Assembly: GCA_024304885.1 (NCBI GenBank) | Contig: JALJOM010000003.1 | Coordinates: forward strand, 2,700,110-2,764,109 | Direction: 5' to 3' | Length of the DNA: 64,000 bases | Source: Beijerinckiaceae bacterium | GTDB lineage: Bacteria > Pseudomonadota > Alphaproteobacteria > Rhizobiales > Beijerinckiaceae | Shown: piece after piece, positions 50,586 to 59,865 of the stretch | How positions within the stretch are numbered: position 1 is the first letter of the stretch | Layout: each line of letters starts with the position of its first letter | Position numbers and translations under genes: made by a program | Notes under the pieces: generated by a model | Databases searched by the model: none | Seen by the model: only the letters and a program-made list of their open reading frames with translations | Told to the model about the DNA's origin: nothing

Positions 50586-50726
50586 TGCCGAAAGGGGCGT
50601 TCGTACCGGGTGCGCCGTCCGAAGGATCGCGGCCTTACCGGCAACCGCGTCGCGCCGAAGCGCGCGGTTCCGCCCGCACGACCGGATGCGGTTGCGCCCG
50701 ATGGCCTTAGGAAGGGAGGTGCCGTG

Positions 50727-52280
50727 GTGCAGGTGATCGAGCGCAGGGCCGGCGTGCCGGGCCTGCTGATGGGCATCCTTGCCGCTTTCGCGCTCGTGGT
50801 GGTCCCTTGCCTCGCGTTCGCCCAGAGCCCACACGGTGCACCCGACGGGGTGCGCGAGTCGAGCCGCCCCGCCGAGCCGGCGACCCCGTCGACCCAGCCC
50901 GATCTCTTGCCGGCGGCGGTGACGACGTCCCACAAGATCGAGCTTGCGGGCCGCACGTTCGACCTCGACGCGATCGCCGGCACGATCCCTCTTCTCGACG
51001 CGCAGAGCGGCAAGCGCGAGGCGGAGGTCGCCTTCACGGCTTTTCTCCTGAAGGCGCCAGCACGAGCGGACCGGCCCGTCACCTTCGCGATCAACGGCGG
51101 CCCCGGTGCCGGATCGGCATGGCTCGATCTCGGTGCCCTCGGCCCCTGGCGCCTGCCGCTCGACGGCTTGTCCCCGTCCAAGCCTCCGCGCACGATCGAC
51201 AATGCCGAGACCTGGCTCGACTTCACCGATCTCGTGTTCATCGACCCGCCGGGAACCGGCTACAGCCGCGTTCTCGGCAGGGGCGACGAGCAGCGCCGGC
51301 GCTTCTACTCGGTCGAGGGCGACATCGAGGCGCTCGCGGTCGTCATTCGGAAATGGCTGGCCACCCACGGACGTCTCACGAGCCCGAAATTCCTGGTGGG
51401 CGAGAGCTATGGAGGCTTTCGCGCGCCGAAGCTCGCGCACCGCCTGCAGGACCATGAAGGGATCGGGCTGCGCGGCCTGATCCTCGTATCGCCGGTCCTC
51501 GACTTCGGCTGGCTCGACGGCACCAATAATCCGCTCGATTTCGTGACGAGGCTCCCGTCGCAGGCGGCCGTGGCCCGCGGGCTGGATCCGCGGCAAGGCC
51601 GGCCTGCCTTGGCGGAGGTCGAGTCCTATGCGGCGGGCGCCTATCTCGCGGACCTTCTGCGCGGGGAGCGTGATACGGCCGCGCTCGACCGGATTACGGA
51701 GAAGGTCGCGCGCTATACCGGCCTCGACGCCGGTCTCGTCCGCAAGCTCGGCGGCCGTGTCGATCTCGCGACCTTCGCCCGGGAGCGCGAAAGAGCCGCC
51801 GGCAAGGTCGCGAGCCTCTACGACGGTCGGATCAGCGGCTTCGACGCCGCGCCACTGACCGCGAGGGGCGATTATTCCGACCCGGTGCTCGATGCCGCCA
51901 AGACGCTGCTCGGCACGGCGATGGCCGAGGTCACGGCGAGCCGTCTCGGCTGGAAGGTCGAGACGCGCTACGAGATCCTGAACGAGGCCGTCAACCGGCA
52001 ATGGGATTGGGGGAGAGGCCGGTGCCGCGCCGAGGCTCTGAGCGACCTGAAGCGCGTTCTCGCGCTCGATCCGGAGGTCCGGGTCCTCGTGACCCACGGG
52101 GTGACCGATCTCGTCACGCCCTATTTCGCGACGAAGCTGCTCCTCGACCAGGTGCCCGCGCTCGGCGCCCCCGATCGGCTCCGCCTCGAGGTCTATGGCG
52201 GCGGGCATATGTTCTATTTCGACGACAAGTCGCGTGCCGCCTTGCGTGACGACGCGCGCCGGCTCATCGCAGGGAAATGA
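50727..52280 (+). CDS. Secreted serine carboxypeptidase, S10 family
   Basis: A 517-residue alpha/beta hydrolase with signal peptide (LLMGILAAFALVVVPCLAFA before QSPH). The S10 oxyanion segment NGGPGAGSAWLDLGALGP is present. The triad is Ser about 227 (GESYGG), Asp near 460 (THGVTDLVTPY) and His near 493 (GGGHMFYF). It removes C-terminal residues from peptides in the periplasm or outside. GTG at 50727 has AGGGAGG 7 bp upstream; the adjacent GTG at 50724 is equally in frame. Confidence 0.88.
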   Translation: MQVIERRAGVPGLLMGILAAFALVVVPCLAFAQSPHGAPDGVRESSRPAEPATPSTQPDLLPAAVTTSHKIELAGRTFDLDAIAGTIPLLDAQSGKREAEVAFTAFLLKAPARADRPVTFAINGGPGAGSAWLDLGALGPWRLPLDGLSPSKPPRTIDNAETWLDFTDLVFIDPPGTGYSRVLGRGDEQRRRFYSVEGDIEALAVVIRKWLATHGRLTSPKFLVGESYGGFRAPKLAHRLQDHEGIGLRGLILVSPVLDFGWLDGTNNPLDFVTRLPSQAAVARGLDPRQGRPALAEVESYAAGAYLADLLRGERDTAALDRITEKVARYTGLDAGLVRKLGGRVDLATFARERERAAGKVASLYDGRISGFDAAPLTARGDYSDPVLDAAKTLLGTAMAEVTASRLGWKVETRYEILNEAVNRQWDWGRGRCRAEALSDLKRVLALDPEVRVLVTHGVTDLVTPYFATKLLLDQVPALGAPDRLRLEVYGGGHMFYFDDKSRAALRDDARRLIAGK

Positions 52281-52394
52281 CGACCCCCGCCTGCCCCGAG
52301 TCCGTGCCCGTCCCCACTCTTCCCACTCTCGCCGTCTCGTGACGCGCGCCCGCTCGGCGCCCAGCCGCGTCGGCGAGCGTCCGGAGCGGATTCT

Positions 52395-52562
52395 TCATTC
52401 CTCGGCGTCGGTGAACAAGATCACCTCGTCCGGCAGGCCGACCGTCTCGCTCTTCTCGAAATTGACGCCGGCGACCCGCGCGAAAGCGCCGTCGCCTTCG
52501 AGCAGCACGACGGCATCGTTCGGCATTTTTCTCAACAGCTCGATCAATTGTGCGACTGTCAT
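52395..52562 (-). CDS. Small protein of 55 residues, function unknown
   Basis: A complete 56-codon frame, ATG to TGA, beginning MTVAQLIELLRKMPNDAVVL, with a helix then two or three strands (VLLEGDG, ARVAGVNF) and an acidic end. The MTVxxLIExLxxMPxDxxV start resembles the small conserved proteins found in phage and chromosomal contexts. Codon use is like its neighbours. It is convergent with the carboxypeptidase gene. Confidence 0.6.
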   Translation of the reverse strand: MTVAQLIELLRKMPNDAVVLLEGDGAFARVAGVNFEKSETVGLPDEVILFTDAEE

Positions 52563-53042
52563 CGTACCACACGTCGAATTTTGTCGGTCATCGGACCTCG
52601 TCGGCTCCCGATACGCCGATCGTCACGATCCGGTCAGGCCGTGGCTCGATCGACGCATGATACTCGTTACCTCGGGAACGTCGAACGGTGCCTCCCCCCG
52701 ACACCAAGCATGAACGCGACCTGCTTTAGCACGTTCGGCCTAGAGCGGGACGAGGAAAAGTGTGCAGCGGCTTTCCGCCCGCATCCCGCTCTGAACTTTT
52801 GGAATCGATCACGTGTCATGACTTTGGATCGCATCGATCCAAAGTCATCGTGACCAAGAGCCAGACCCCGATTAAGTCGCGGTGTGAACCCTCTCCCTCG
52901 GCAGAGGGCGGACTCGCATCGCCGGCCACACGAGCCGGGGCGAGGGGTTGCGATCCGTGAAGGTTTCGGGGGCTGACCCCACATCCGGCAAGCCATAGCC
53001 CGTCGTTTACGACGGGCCTCCTCCCAGACACCCAACGGCCGG
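52563..53042. other. Non-coding, repeat-rich region
   Basis: 480 bp. It contains family B repeat copy 3 and, at about 52885-53035, a second repeat-like stretch with inverted segments (ACCCTCTCCCTCGGCAGAGGG, CCGTCGTTTACGACGG and ACCTTCTCGGACTGGGAGAAGG). No gene is seen. Confidence 0.45.
52740..52856. repeat. Interspersed palindromic repeat, family B, copy 3 (medium form)
   Basis: CTAGAGCGGGACGAGGAAAAG, GGCTTTCC, CCGCATCCCGCTCTGAAC, then ATCGATCACGTGTCATGAC and the GGATCGCATCGATCC hairpin with AAAGTCATCGTGA. It matches copy 1 except that the TTTACGCA hairpin is missing. Confidence 0.75.
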
Positions 53043-54695
53043 TCACCTTCTCGGACTGGGAGAAGGAAGCGCCGCACCCTGCTTCGTCCATTTGAGAACC
53101 GGGGTCCGGGCCGCACGTGTCTCGTCGAGGCGGCGGCGGGGCGCGAGCGAGGGCGCGTGCTGGAACCGCTCGGTGTCGCCGTCACGGACCGAATGGGCGA
53201 GATCGCGGATCGTCGCAATGAAGAGGTCGAGCGAGGCCTTCGATTCCGATTCGGTCGGCTCGATCAGCATGGCCCCGTGCGCGACGAGCGGAAAATAGAT
53301 CGTCATGGGGTGGAAGCCCTCGTCGATCATCGCCTTGGCGAAATCGAGCGTCGAAACCCCCGCGCCCTTGAGCCAATGATCGTCGAACAGCACCTCGTGC
53401 ATGCAGGCATGGTCGCCGAAGGGTTGCGACAGCAGATCGCGAAGGCTTGCACGAATATAGTTCGCCGAGAGAACGGCGTCCTCGGCGGCCTGGCGCAGGC
53501 CGTCCGCCCCGTGGGAGAGCATATAGGCGAGCGCACGCACGAACATGCCCATCTGGCCGTGGAACGCGGTGAGGCGGCCAAAGGCCTCTAGAGCGGGATG
53601 AGGAAAAGTGGACCCCGGTTTTCCGCTCACGACCTTTGACCGAGCCGGTCCAAGGTCGTCGTGATCTAGCGCCTCTTGCGCATGCTCGACGAGCTGCAGG
53701 CCGGCCTCGTCACGACGCAGGAAAGGGACCGGGGCGAAGCGCGCGAGCCGGCTCGACAAGACCACGGGCCCCGCGCCCGGACCGCCGCCGCCGTGGGGGG
53801 TCGAGAACGTCTTGTGGAGATTGATGTGCATCGCATCGACGCCGAGATCGCCCGGCCGGCACTTGCCCATGATCGCGTTGAGGTTCGCCCCGTCGCAATA
53901 GAAATAGCCGCCGGCCTCGTGCACGGCTTCGGCGATCAGGGCGATGTCCCGCTCGAAGAGGCCGCAGGTGTTCGGGTTGGTGAGCATGATCGCCGCGACG
54001 CTGTCGTCGAGACGTGCCTTCACCTCGGCGACATCGAGCGTCCCGTCGGCGCGGGCAGGAACCGAGCGGACCTCGAACCCGATGCGGGTCGCCGTCGCCG
54101 GATTGGTACCGTGGGCCGACTCCGGCACGAGGACGATCCTGCGGGTCGCCGCCTCGCCACGCGCCAGGAGCGCGGCCTTGATCGCCATCATGCCGCAGGC
54201 CTCGCCATGCGCGCCCGCCTTGGGCGACATCGCGACGGCCTCCATCCCCGTCAGCACCACGAGCCAGCGCGAGAGCTCGTGGATCAGCTCCAGCGCGCCG
54301 GCGACGGTCGATTGCGGCTGCAGCGGGTGGATATCGGCGAAGCCGGGCAAGCGCGCCATCGCCTCGTCGAGCCGCGGATTGTGCTTCATCGTGCAGGAGC
54401 CGAGCGGATAGATCCCGGCATCGATCGAGTAGTTCTTCTGTGACAGCCGCACATAATGGCGGACCGCCTCCGGCTCGCTGAGCCCGGGAAGGCCGATCGC
54501 GGACTCGCGCTCGCATGCGCCGAGCCGGTGCTCGAAAGGTGCGGGCTCCTCGAGATCGACCCCTGTCACCTCCGGCCGGCCGATCTCGAAGATCAACCCT
54601 TCCTCGATCGAGAGGCCCCGGTTCGAGGTGAAGGTGCGGCGACCCTCCGCCGTGAGCGCAACCGCCTGTGCCGGCCGGCCTTTTGTCATCAGCAT
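53043..54695 (-). CDS. gcvPB: Glycine dehydrogenase (decarboxylating) subunit 2, with in-frame repeat insertion
   Basis: A 550-residue PLP subunit of the glycine cleavage P-protein. PLP-binding Lys is K295 in [38 protein letters not shown] and [11 protein letters not shown] also match the family. Residues 343-368 are not family sequence: they are encoded by a family B repeat (53588-53669). Without these 26 codons the protein reads [19 protein letters not shown] and has 524 residues, the normal length. The frame is intact, so the product is probably made. ATG at 54695 has GGAGGAGG upstream and overlaps the gcvPA stop region. Confidence 0.93.
   Translation of the reverse strand: MLMTKGRPAQAVALTAEGRRTFTSNRGLSIEEGLIFEIGRPEVTGVDLEEPAPFEHRLGACERESAIGLPGLSEPEAVRHYVRLSQKNYSIDAGIYPLGSCTMKHNPRLDEAMARLPGFADIHPLQPQSTVAGALELIHELSRWLVVLTGMEAVAMSPKAGAHGEACGMMAIKAALLARGEAATRRIVLVPESAHGTNPATATRIGFEVRSVPARADGTLDVAEVKARLDDSVAAIMLTNPNTCGLFERDIALIAEAVHEAGGYFYCDGANLNAIMGKCRPGDLGVDAMHINLHKTFSTPHGGGGPGAGPVVLSSRLARFAPVPFLRRDEAGLQLVEHAQEALDHDDLGPARSKVVSGKPGSTFPHPALEAFGRLTAFHGQMGMFVRALAYMLSHGADGLRQAAEDAVLSANYIRASLRDLLSQPFGDHACMHEVLFDDHWLKGAGVSTLDFAKAMIDEGFHPMTIYFPLVAHGAMLIEPTESESKASLDLFIATIRDLAHSVRDGDTERFQHAPSLAPRRRLDETRAARTPVLKWTKQGAALPSPSPRR
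53588..53669. repeat. Interspersed palindromic repeat, family B, copy 4 (short form), inside gcvPB
   Basis: CTAGAGCGGGATGAGGAAAAG, GTGGACCCCGGTTTTCCG, then GACCTTTGACC/GGTCCAAGGTC hairpin and GTCGTGATCTAG. CTAG occurs at both ends (53588-53591 and 53666-53669), so net insertion is 78 bp, a multiple of three. It is read as 26 codons of gcvPB on the minus strand. Confidence 0.88.
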
Positions 54696-56035
54696 CGAAC
54701 GACCTCCTCCAGCCTCTCGACGAAAGCCGCGCGATCGGCCTCGCTCACCGTTTCCGTCACCGCGACGAGGACGAGATCGTCGAGCCCCTGCCCCGGCAAG
54801 AGCCGCGAGACGGGGACGCCGCCGAGCACGCCTCTCGCCGCGAGGCGCTCGACCACATCCGCCGCGTCGCCCGGAACGCGGATCGTGAGCTCGTTGAAGA
54901 AGGTCTCGTTCAAGACCTCGACGCCGGGCACCGTCTCGAGGCGGTCGGCGAGGTCGATCGTATGTGCATGGTTGATCGAGGCGAGCCTGCGCAGCCCTTT
55001 CTCGCCGAGAAGGGTCATGTGGATGGCGAAGGCGAGCGCGCAAAGACCCGAGTTCGTGCAAATATTCGAGGTCGCCTTGTCGCGCTTGATATGCTGCTCG
55101 CGGGTCGAGAGCGTGAGGACGAAAGCACGCCGCCCCTCGGCATCGACGGTCTCCCCGCACAGGCGCCCGGGCATCTGGCGCAGGTACTGCTGCCGCGCCG
55201 CGAAGAGACCGACGTAAGGCCCCCCGAAGCCGAGGGGATTTCCGATCGACTGGCCTTCGCCGACGACGATGTCGGCGCCCATCTCGCCCGGCGGCTTCAC
55301 GAGCCCGAGCGACACGGCCTCGGTGAAGACCGCGATCAAGAGCGCGCCTTTCTCCCTGCAGCGAGCCGCGAGCGGGGCGATATCGCGCAAGTTGCCGAAG
55401 ACGTCGGGGCTCTGGACCACGACGCAGGAGGTCGCCTCGGTGACGCACGCGCAGAGGTCTTCCCGGGCGAGAACGTCGGGCGCCAGCGTGACGACCTCGT
55501 CGCCCGTCATGCGGGAGGTCGTGCGGACGACCTCGGCATAATGCGGGTGGAGCCCGCCCGACAGGACTGCCTCGCGCCGCCCGGTGATGCGATGGGCCAT
55601 GAGCACGGCCTCGGCCGTCGCGGTCGAGCCGTCGTACATCGAGGCATTGGCGACATCCATCGCGGTCAAGGCCGCGACCTGGGTCTGGAACTCGAAGATC
55701 GCCTGCAGGGTCCCTTGCGCGATCTCGGGCTGGTAGGGCGTGTAGCTCGTCAGGAACTCGGAGCGCTGGATCAAATGATCCACGCTCGCGGGGATGTGGT
55801 GCTTGTAGGCGCCGGCGCCGAGGAAGAATGGCACCGAGCCCGCCGTGACGTTTTGCGACGCGAGGCCCCGGAGCAGGCGCTCGACCTCGAGCTCGCCCTT
55901 GTGGCGCGGCAGGTCGAGAAGATCCCCGAGCCGCATGCCGGCGGGAATTTCGGCGAACAAGTCGTCGATGGAGCCGACCCCGATCCGAGCCAGCATGTCG
56001 GCGCGATCCTCGGAGGTGAGCGGAAGGTAGCGCAT
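54689..56035 (-). CDS. gcvPA: Glycine dehydrogenase (decarboxylating) subunit 1
   Basis: A 448-residue subunit that forms the active P-protein with GcvPB; it decarboxylates glycine and passes the aminomethyl group to GcvH. Family stretches are [57 protein letters not shown] and [10 protein letters not shown]. Its stop overlaps the gcvPB start. It is preceded by gcvH with a 25-bp gap. Confidence 0.95.
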   Translation of the reverse strand: MRYLPLTSEDRADMLARIGVGSIDDLFAEIPAGMRLGDLLDLPRHKGELEVERLLRGLASQNVTAGSVPFFLGAGAYKHHIPASVDHLIQRSEFLTSYTPYQPEIAQGTLQAIFEFQTQVAALTAMDVANASMYDGSTATAEAVLMAHRITGRREAVLSGGLHPHYAEVVRTTSRMTGDEVVTLAPDVLAREDLCACVTEATSCVVVQSPDVFGNLRDIAPLAARCREKGALLIAVFTEAVSLGLVKPPGEMGADIVVGEGQSIGNPLGFGGPYVGLFAARQQYLRQMPGRLCGETVDAEGRRAFVLTLSTREQHIKRDKATSNICTNSGLCALAFAIHMTLLGEKGLRRLASINHAHTIDLADRLETVPGVEVLNETFFNELTIRVPGDAADVVERLAARGVLGGVPVSRLLPGQGLDDLVLVAVTETVSEADRAAFVERLEEVVRC

Positions 56036-56060
56036 GAAGTCCTGCCCTTTCTCCCGGGCC

Positions 56061-56438
56061 TCAGTCGAGCGAGGCGACGAAGGCGCGATAGGCCGCCTCG
56101 TCCATCAGGCCGTCGAGCTCGGTAGTGTCGGTGAGCCTCAGCTCGAGAAACCATCCTTCCCCGGCAGCGTCGGCATTGACGAGTCCCGGGGTACCCTCGA
56201 GCGCGTCGTTGACAGCGACGACGTCCCCCGAGACCGGAGCCATGACCTCGCTCGCCGCCTTGACGCTCTCGACGACGGCGGCCTCGTCGCCTCGCTTCAG
56301 CCGCTTGCCGACCTTCGGCAGCTCGACGAAAACGATGTCGCCGAGCTGCGCTTGCGCGTAGTCGGTGATCCCGACAAGGCCGGTGTCCCCCTCGACCCGA
56401 ATATATTCGTGGTCTTTCGTGTAGCGGATCGTCGTCAT
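56061..56438 (-). CDS. gcvH: Glycine cleavage system H protein
   Basis: A 125-residue lipoyl carrier. The lipoylated Lys is in [18 protein letters not shown]. Start [18 protein letters not shown] and the C-terminal [10 protein letters not shown] are typical. Its ATG overlaps the gcvT stop (ATGA), so the two are translationally coupled. Confidence 0.97.
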   Translation of the reverse strand: MTTIRYTKDHEYIRVEGDTGLVGITDYAQAQLGDIVFVELPKVGKRLKRGDEAAVVESVKAASEVMAPVSGDVVAVNDALEGTPGLVNADAAGEGWFLELRLTDTTELDGLMDEAAYRAFVASLD

Positions 56439-57577
56439 CGGCTTCCCCTGAAGTAGTGGTGCGCCACGAAGGGTAGCGCCGCCACATGGGCCTCGAGCGC
56501 CTTGCCTCGCGCCGAAAGACGAACCGGCGTTGTGGGCTCGGCGAAGCTGGTTTCGACATAGCCCATGGCGATCGGCCGCCCGAGGCAGGGCGAGAAGCCG
56601 CCCGAGGTCACGACACCGATCTCGGCGCCGTCCGGCGTGGTGACGATCGCACCTTCGCGGGCGAGCGCCTTGCCCTCGATCAAGAAACCCACGCGCCGGC
56701 GCGCCGGACCCTCGACGATCGCCTTGCTCACAGGGTCGGCGCCGAGATAGCCGCCCGACCTGCGGCGGTGCTCCGGAATCGACCACAGCAGGCCGGCCTC
56801 GACCGGATCGGTCGTCCTGTCGATGTCATGACCGTAGAGGCAGAGCCCGGCCTCGAGCCTGAGCGAATCGCGGGCGCCGAGGCCGATCGGTCGAACCTCG
56901 GGCTCGGCGAGAAGCCTTTCCGCGACGGCCGGCGCGGATTCGGCGGCAAGCGAAATCTCGAACCCGTCCTCGCCGGTATAACCGGACCGCGAGATTCGGA
57001 CCTCGCCTCCCTCGCTCGGGAACGTCGCCGCGGCCATGAAGGGCAAGGTCTCGATGCCGGAAAAATGCCGCGCGAGCACCGCGGCTGCGATCGGCCCCTG
57101 CAAGGCGAGCAAGGCCCGATCCTTCTCGATGGTGAGCGAAAGCTCGGGCAGATGCTCTGCGAGATGGGCGAAGTCCTGCGCCTTCGGGCCCGCGTTCACG
57201 ACGAGCGACAAGCACTCGCTCGCACCCTCGCCGGGAAGCCGCGCGACCATCAAATCGTCGAGAATATGGCCGTCGGAATCGAGGAATTGCGTGTAGCGCA
57301 TGCGCCCGGGAGCGAGCGTCACGACGGCGGCCGGCACCAGCGCTTCCAGCCTCCGCGCGGCCGATGGGCCTTCGAGGAGGGCCTGCCCCATATGCGACAC
57401 GTCGAACAATCCGGCTTGCGCCCGGACGTGGAAATGCTCGGCGATGATGCCCGAGGCATATTGCAGCGGCATGGCGTAGCCCGCGAAAGCGACCATGCGG
57501 GCGCCGAGCGCACAATGAAGATCGTAGAGCGGCGTGCGCGCCGCCTCGGAAAGAGAGGGAGTTGCGAGATCGGACAT
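56435..57577 (-). CDS. gcvT: Glycine cleavage system T protein (aminomethyltransferase)
   Basis: A 380-residue folate enzyme that moves the aminomethyl carbon from GcvH to tetrahydrofolate and releases ammonia. Family motifs are MVAFAGYAMPLQYASGIIAEH, AGLFDVSHMGQ, RISRSGYTGEDGFEIS and the C-terminal VTSGGFSPCLGRPIAMGYV. ATG at 57577 gives the family start; the ORF is open upstream through the riboswitch without similarity. First gene of the operon gcvT-H-PA-PB. Confidence 0.95.
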   Translation of the reverse strand: MSDLATPSLSEAARTPLYDLHCALGARMVAFAGYAMPLQYASGIIAEHFHVRAQAGLFDVSHMGQALLEGPSAARRLEALVPAAVVTLAPGRMRYTQFLDSDGHILDDLMVARLPGEGASECLSLVVNAGPKAQDFAHLAEHLPELSLTIEKDRALLALQGPIAAAVLARHFSGIETLPFMAAATFPSEGGEVRISRSGYTGEDGFEISLAAESAPAVAERLLAEPEVRPIGLGARDSLRLEAGLCLYGHDIDRTTDPVEAGLLWSIPEHRRRSGGYLGADPVSKAIVEGPARRRVGFLIEGKALAREGAIVTTPDGAEIGVVTSGGFSPCLGRPIAMGYVETSFAEPTTPVRLSARGKALEAHVAALPFVAHHYFRGSR

Positions 57578-57639
57578 CTCTTCGGCTCGACCAGAGTCCC
57601 GAGGAGCCCTCCGCGCGCCGCCGCCTGCGACCCGAGCCT

Positions 57640-57860
57640 CCTCGCCCCCTCTGTCCCGTGACCTGAGAGATTTCCTTCGGCTGCAGCCTTCGGCTAGCGG
57701 CGCGAAGCTTCCTCCGTCGGTGGGCACCCGACGAGACTGCCGGGCGTCGCTTTCCAGAGTGTCATCCCCCGAGCGGTCCCTGGGCCTGAGCGTTTCCGGG
57801 GCGGTTGCGCCTTCGGCGCCGGTTCGCCCGTCCTGGGCGCGCCGGACTCTCCCGCTGGGG
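57640..57860 (-). promoter_or_regulatory. Tandem glycine riboswitch
   Basis: Two glycine aptamers in the gcvT leader, read on the minus strand. Aptamer 1 has GCGGGAGAGTC (57855-57845), GCCGAAGGCGCAA (57817-57805) and GCTCAGGCCCAGGGACC. Aptamer 2 has GCCGAAGGAAATCTCTCAGG and ACGGGACAGAG (57681-57649). These are the conserved cores of the family. The two lie in series with a short linker, 63 bp before gcvT. High glycine should switch the operon on. Confidence 0.88.
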
Positions 57861-57947
57861 TCTTTGATCTGACAGATGAGATTTGGGCGCCGGTGTTACG
57901 CTTGTCAATGACCGGAGCGCAAAGAAAGCGTGATCGCAGCAGCATTC

Positions 57948-58085
57948 GAGCAATTTCCAGCGAAGTGGACATCGGTTCGCATTTCGCTGGCGATGTTTCG
58001 CAACAGCGACATCGCTATGCGAAATAGCGACGAGGCAAGCACGTAGAGCGGGTTTCCGATTGGATTGGATCGGAAACCACTCTAG
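57948..58085. repeat. Interspersed palindromic repeat, family A, copy 5 (inverted, long)
   Basis: GAGCAATTTCCAGCGAAGTGG, then an inverted middle (TTCGCATTTCGCTGGCGATG ... CATCGCTATGCGAAATAGCG), then GTAGAGCGGGTTTCCGATTGG and ATCGGAAACCACTCTAG. It is copy 1 in opposite orientation with an extra middle segment. The terminal CTAG (58082-58085) supplies the TAG stop codon of the next gene. Confidence 0.78.
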
Positions 58086-58744
58086 CGCCTTCTGCCCTCG
58101 CCCTCGGCCCGCTCGGTCCCGCCTGCGGAGTCGATGCCGACCTTGATGCTGTAGTCCTCCTCGGCACGCTCGTGGACCAAGGGAACATTGATCGGCTCGG
58201 TGACGATGGTGAAGCCCTCCTCGGTCCGCTTGGCCGGAATGGTCGCCGAGGCTCGATAGAGCTTGCTGGCGACCACGGACTGATCGCCGATGCGAACCAC
58301 CGCCACCCTGACGGGAATCGTGAAGTTGCCGGGGCTCCCGGCCGGGCCGAGCAGGACCTTGCCCGCGATGCCGACCTTCAAGACGAGCTTGTCGTCGCTA
58401 AACGAGCACTCCCGCGCCGTGTCCTCGATCGAATACTGGACGCGGAGATTCGCGTTTTCCGGGGGGCTGCCGGCATGGGATCGAGCGACCCCGGTTCCTT
58501 CGAGAACCACGATGTCGGGACAGGTCACCCCCCGGCCTCGCACCTCCTGTTGCGCGGGAGCCTCGCGCTTGCCGATGCCGAGAAGCTCAGCGAGCTTGTT
58601 GCCGGACCCGGAGGCGGCCGGCTGGTCGAAGTTGCCGAAATTTCCCGCGCCGCAGCCGCAGAGAAAGAGAACGAGAAAGAGAAAGAGAATCGGCACGCCG
58701 ACGAAAAGCCGGCTCGGCTCGGCGATCGGGACTCGTCGCTCCAT
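58082..58744 (-). CDS. Lipoprotein of unknown function
   Basis: A 220-residue protein with a strong hydrophobic signal (LFVGVPILFLFLVLFL) ending in a lipobox CGC, so the mature protein starts CGAGNFG. The body is beta-rich and holds a VTCPDIVVLEGTGVARSH region and a single further Cys in ARECSFSDD. Similar proteins of about this size are common in Hyphomicrobiales, but the function is unknown. ATG at 58744 has AAGGAG upstream. The stop codon lies in the boundary CTAG of repeat copy 5. Confidence 0.72.
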   Translation of the reverse strand: MERRVPIAEPSRLFVGVPILFLFLVLFLCGCGAGNFGNFDQPAASGSGNKLAELLGIGKREAPAQQEVRGRGVTCPDIVVLEGTGVARSHAGSPPENANLRVQYSIEDTARECSFSDDKLVLKVGIAGKVLLGPAGSPGNFTIPVRVAVVRIGDQSVVASKLYRASATIPAKRTEEGFTIVTEPINVPLVHERAEEDYSIKVGIDSAGGTERAEGEGRRR

Positions 58745-58865
58745 TCGAGTACGCTCCTTACGAGATCACGCCATACGATGGCTTTCCGGGCTGGCACGCT
58801 AGCGAATTCTTCGACCGGAAGCGTCCGTTTTCATGGTCTTCCGCGGCGTGCGCGGGCCCCGAGCG

Positions 58866-59360
58866 TCACGGCAAGACGTCGAATCCTTCGCGAAAGCCCG
58901 CAAGGCTCAAAGGAATACCGATCCCTTCCTCGGGAGTTTGGAAGATGATGAAGGTCGCGTTCCGGCCGCCTTTCATCTGATCGACGAGCTTGTCCTCGAG
59001 GACGACCTCGGCGACGCACCCATTGGGCAGGCAGCGCACGAAGCCCGCGCGGCCGACATCGGTCGCGTCGATCTTCAGGCCGAGGCCGGACGGCAGGAGC
59101 ACGCCGAGCGGCGCGATGACACGCAGGAGACGGGCCTTGCCGTCGGCCGTCTTGAGGACGATCACGACGAGGTTGATATTCGGCTTGTCCTCGGCCGCGA
59201 CGCTCTGCAGAAGAGCGCAGTGCTCCCGCGCGGCGCCCGGCGGGGTCTCGCAGCGCAGCTCCCAGTCGCCGTGCTTCGATTTCACCATGCCTTGGCCGAG
59301 CGCGGGCAAGCCCGGCAGAGCGAGCCCCAGGACGACAGCAAGCGGAACAACGCGTCTCAT
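58866..59360 (-). CDS. Invasion-associated locus B (IalB) family protein
   Basis: A 164-residue secreted protein. Signal peptide MRRVVPLAVVLGLALPGLPALG is followed by the family pattern HGDWELRCETPPGAAREHCALLQSV, with conserved Cys pairs (C37, C48, RCLPNGC), and LRVIAPLGVLLPSGLGLKID. IalB was named in Bartonella for red-cell entry, but family members are widespread in non-pathogenic alphaproteobacteria and act in an unknown way in the periplasm. Confidence 0.88.
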   Translation of the reverse strand: MRRVVPLAVVLGLALPGLPALGQGMVKSKHGDWELRCETPPGAAREHCALLQSVAAEDKPNINLVVIVLKTADGKARLLRVIAPLGVLLPSGLGLKIDATDVGRAGFVRCLPNGCVAEVVLEDKLVDQMKGGRNATFIIFQTPEEGIGIPLSLAGFREGFDVLP

Positions 59361-59865
59361 GATGGTCGCATCCTGAAAGTCGATGCGCGAGGTCCACGAC
59401 CGGCGTCGGTTCCACGTGCATCCGACCGAGTGTCACGGCTGGGCCTCGAGCGGCGGCGCCGACGGGGAGAGCCGGCGGCCTGCGGCCAATCCGCCGGGGC
59501 TTTGTGTCGCGGTCATGGCCCATTCCGTCACGACGGGCGATAACGCAATCAAATAAAAAGCGAAATTCCCCGACCCGAGCAGGTTTTGCGCTCTAGCAAA
59601 TCCGGCGTCGCTGTCAAGCCGAGCCGAGGGGCAAATGTCGAAAGGCTCGAGCGGACCGGCGAGAATTTTGCAGTGCACAGGTGACCTGCGTCTCGGCAGG
59701 AGGGATGCGCATCGCGCGGTTATGCCGCAACGCACCTAAACGGGTCGCGAGTTGCGTCGGCCTCGTGATTGTGATTTTGAACCGTCGCATTCGGAGCCCG
59801 GACTTGGTCCGGGCCGAGGGGAAGGACGCGGCTCACCGGCCGCGGGGTGAGGAGTGACCCGATTC
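59361..59865. other. Non-coding region upstream of the cytochrome oxidase operon
   Basis: 505 bp between the divergent ialB-like and coxB genes, with an AT-rich patch (59535-59570, CGCAATCAAATAAAAAGCG) that may hold the cox promoter. No gene or repeat recognised. Confidence 0.4.

Noticed and set aside
49116-52208. A 1030-codon minus-strand frame opposite the sensor kinase and carboxypeptidase genes
   Set aside because: It spans two recognised genes and the gap between them and shows no domain; it is a shadow.
53588-53669. The gcvPB insert as an assembly or sequencing artefact
   Set aside because: It matches three other repeat copies in the window but differs from each in sequence and length, and removing it exactly between CTAG copies restores the family sequence. 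A real insertion explains this better, although only resequencing can exclude an artefact.
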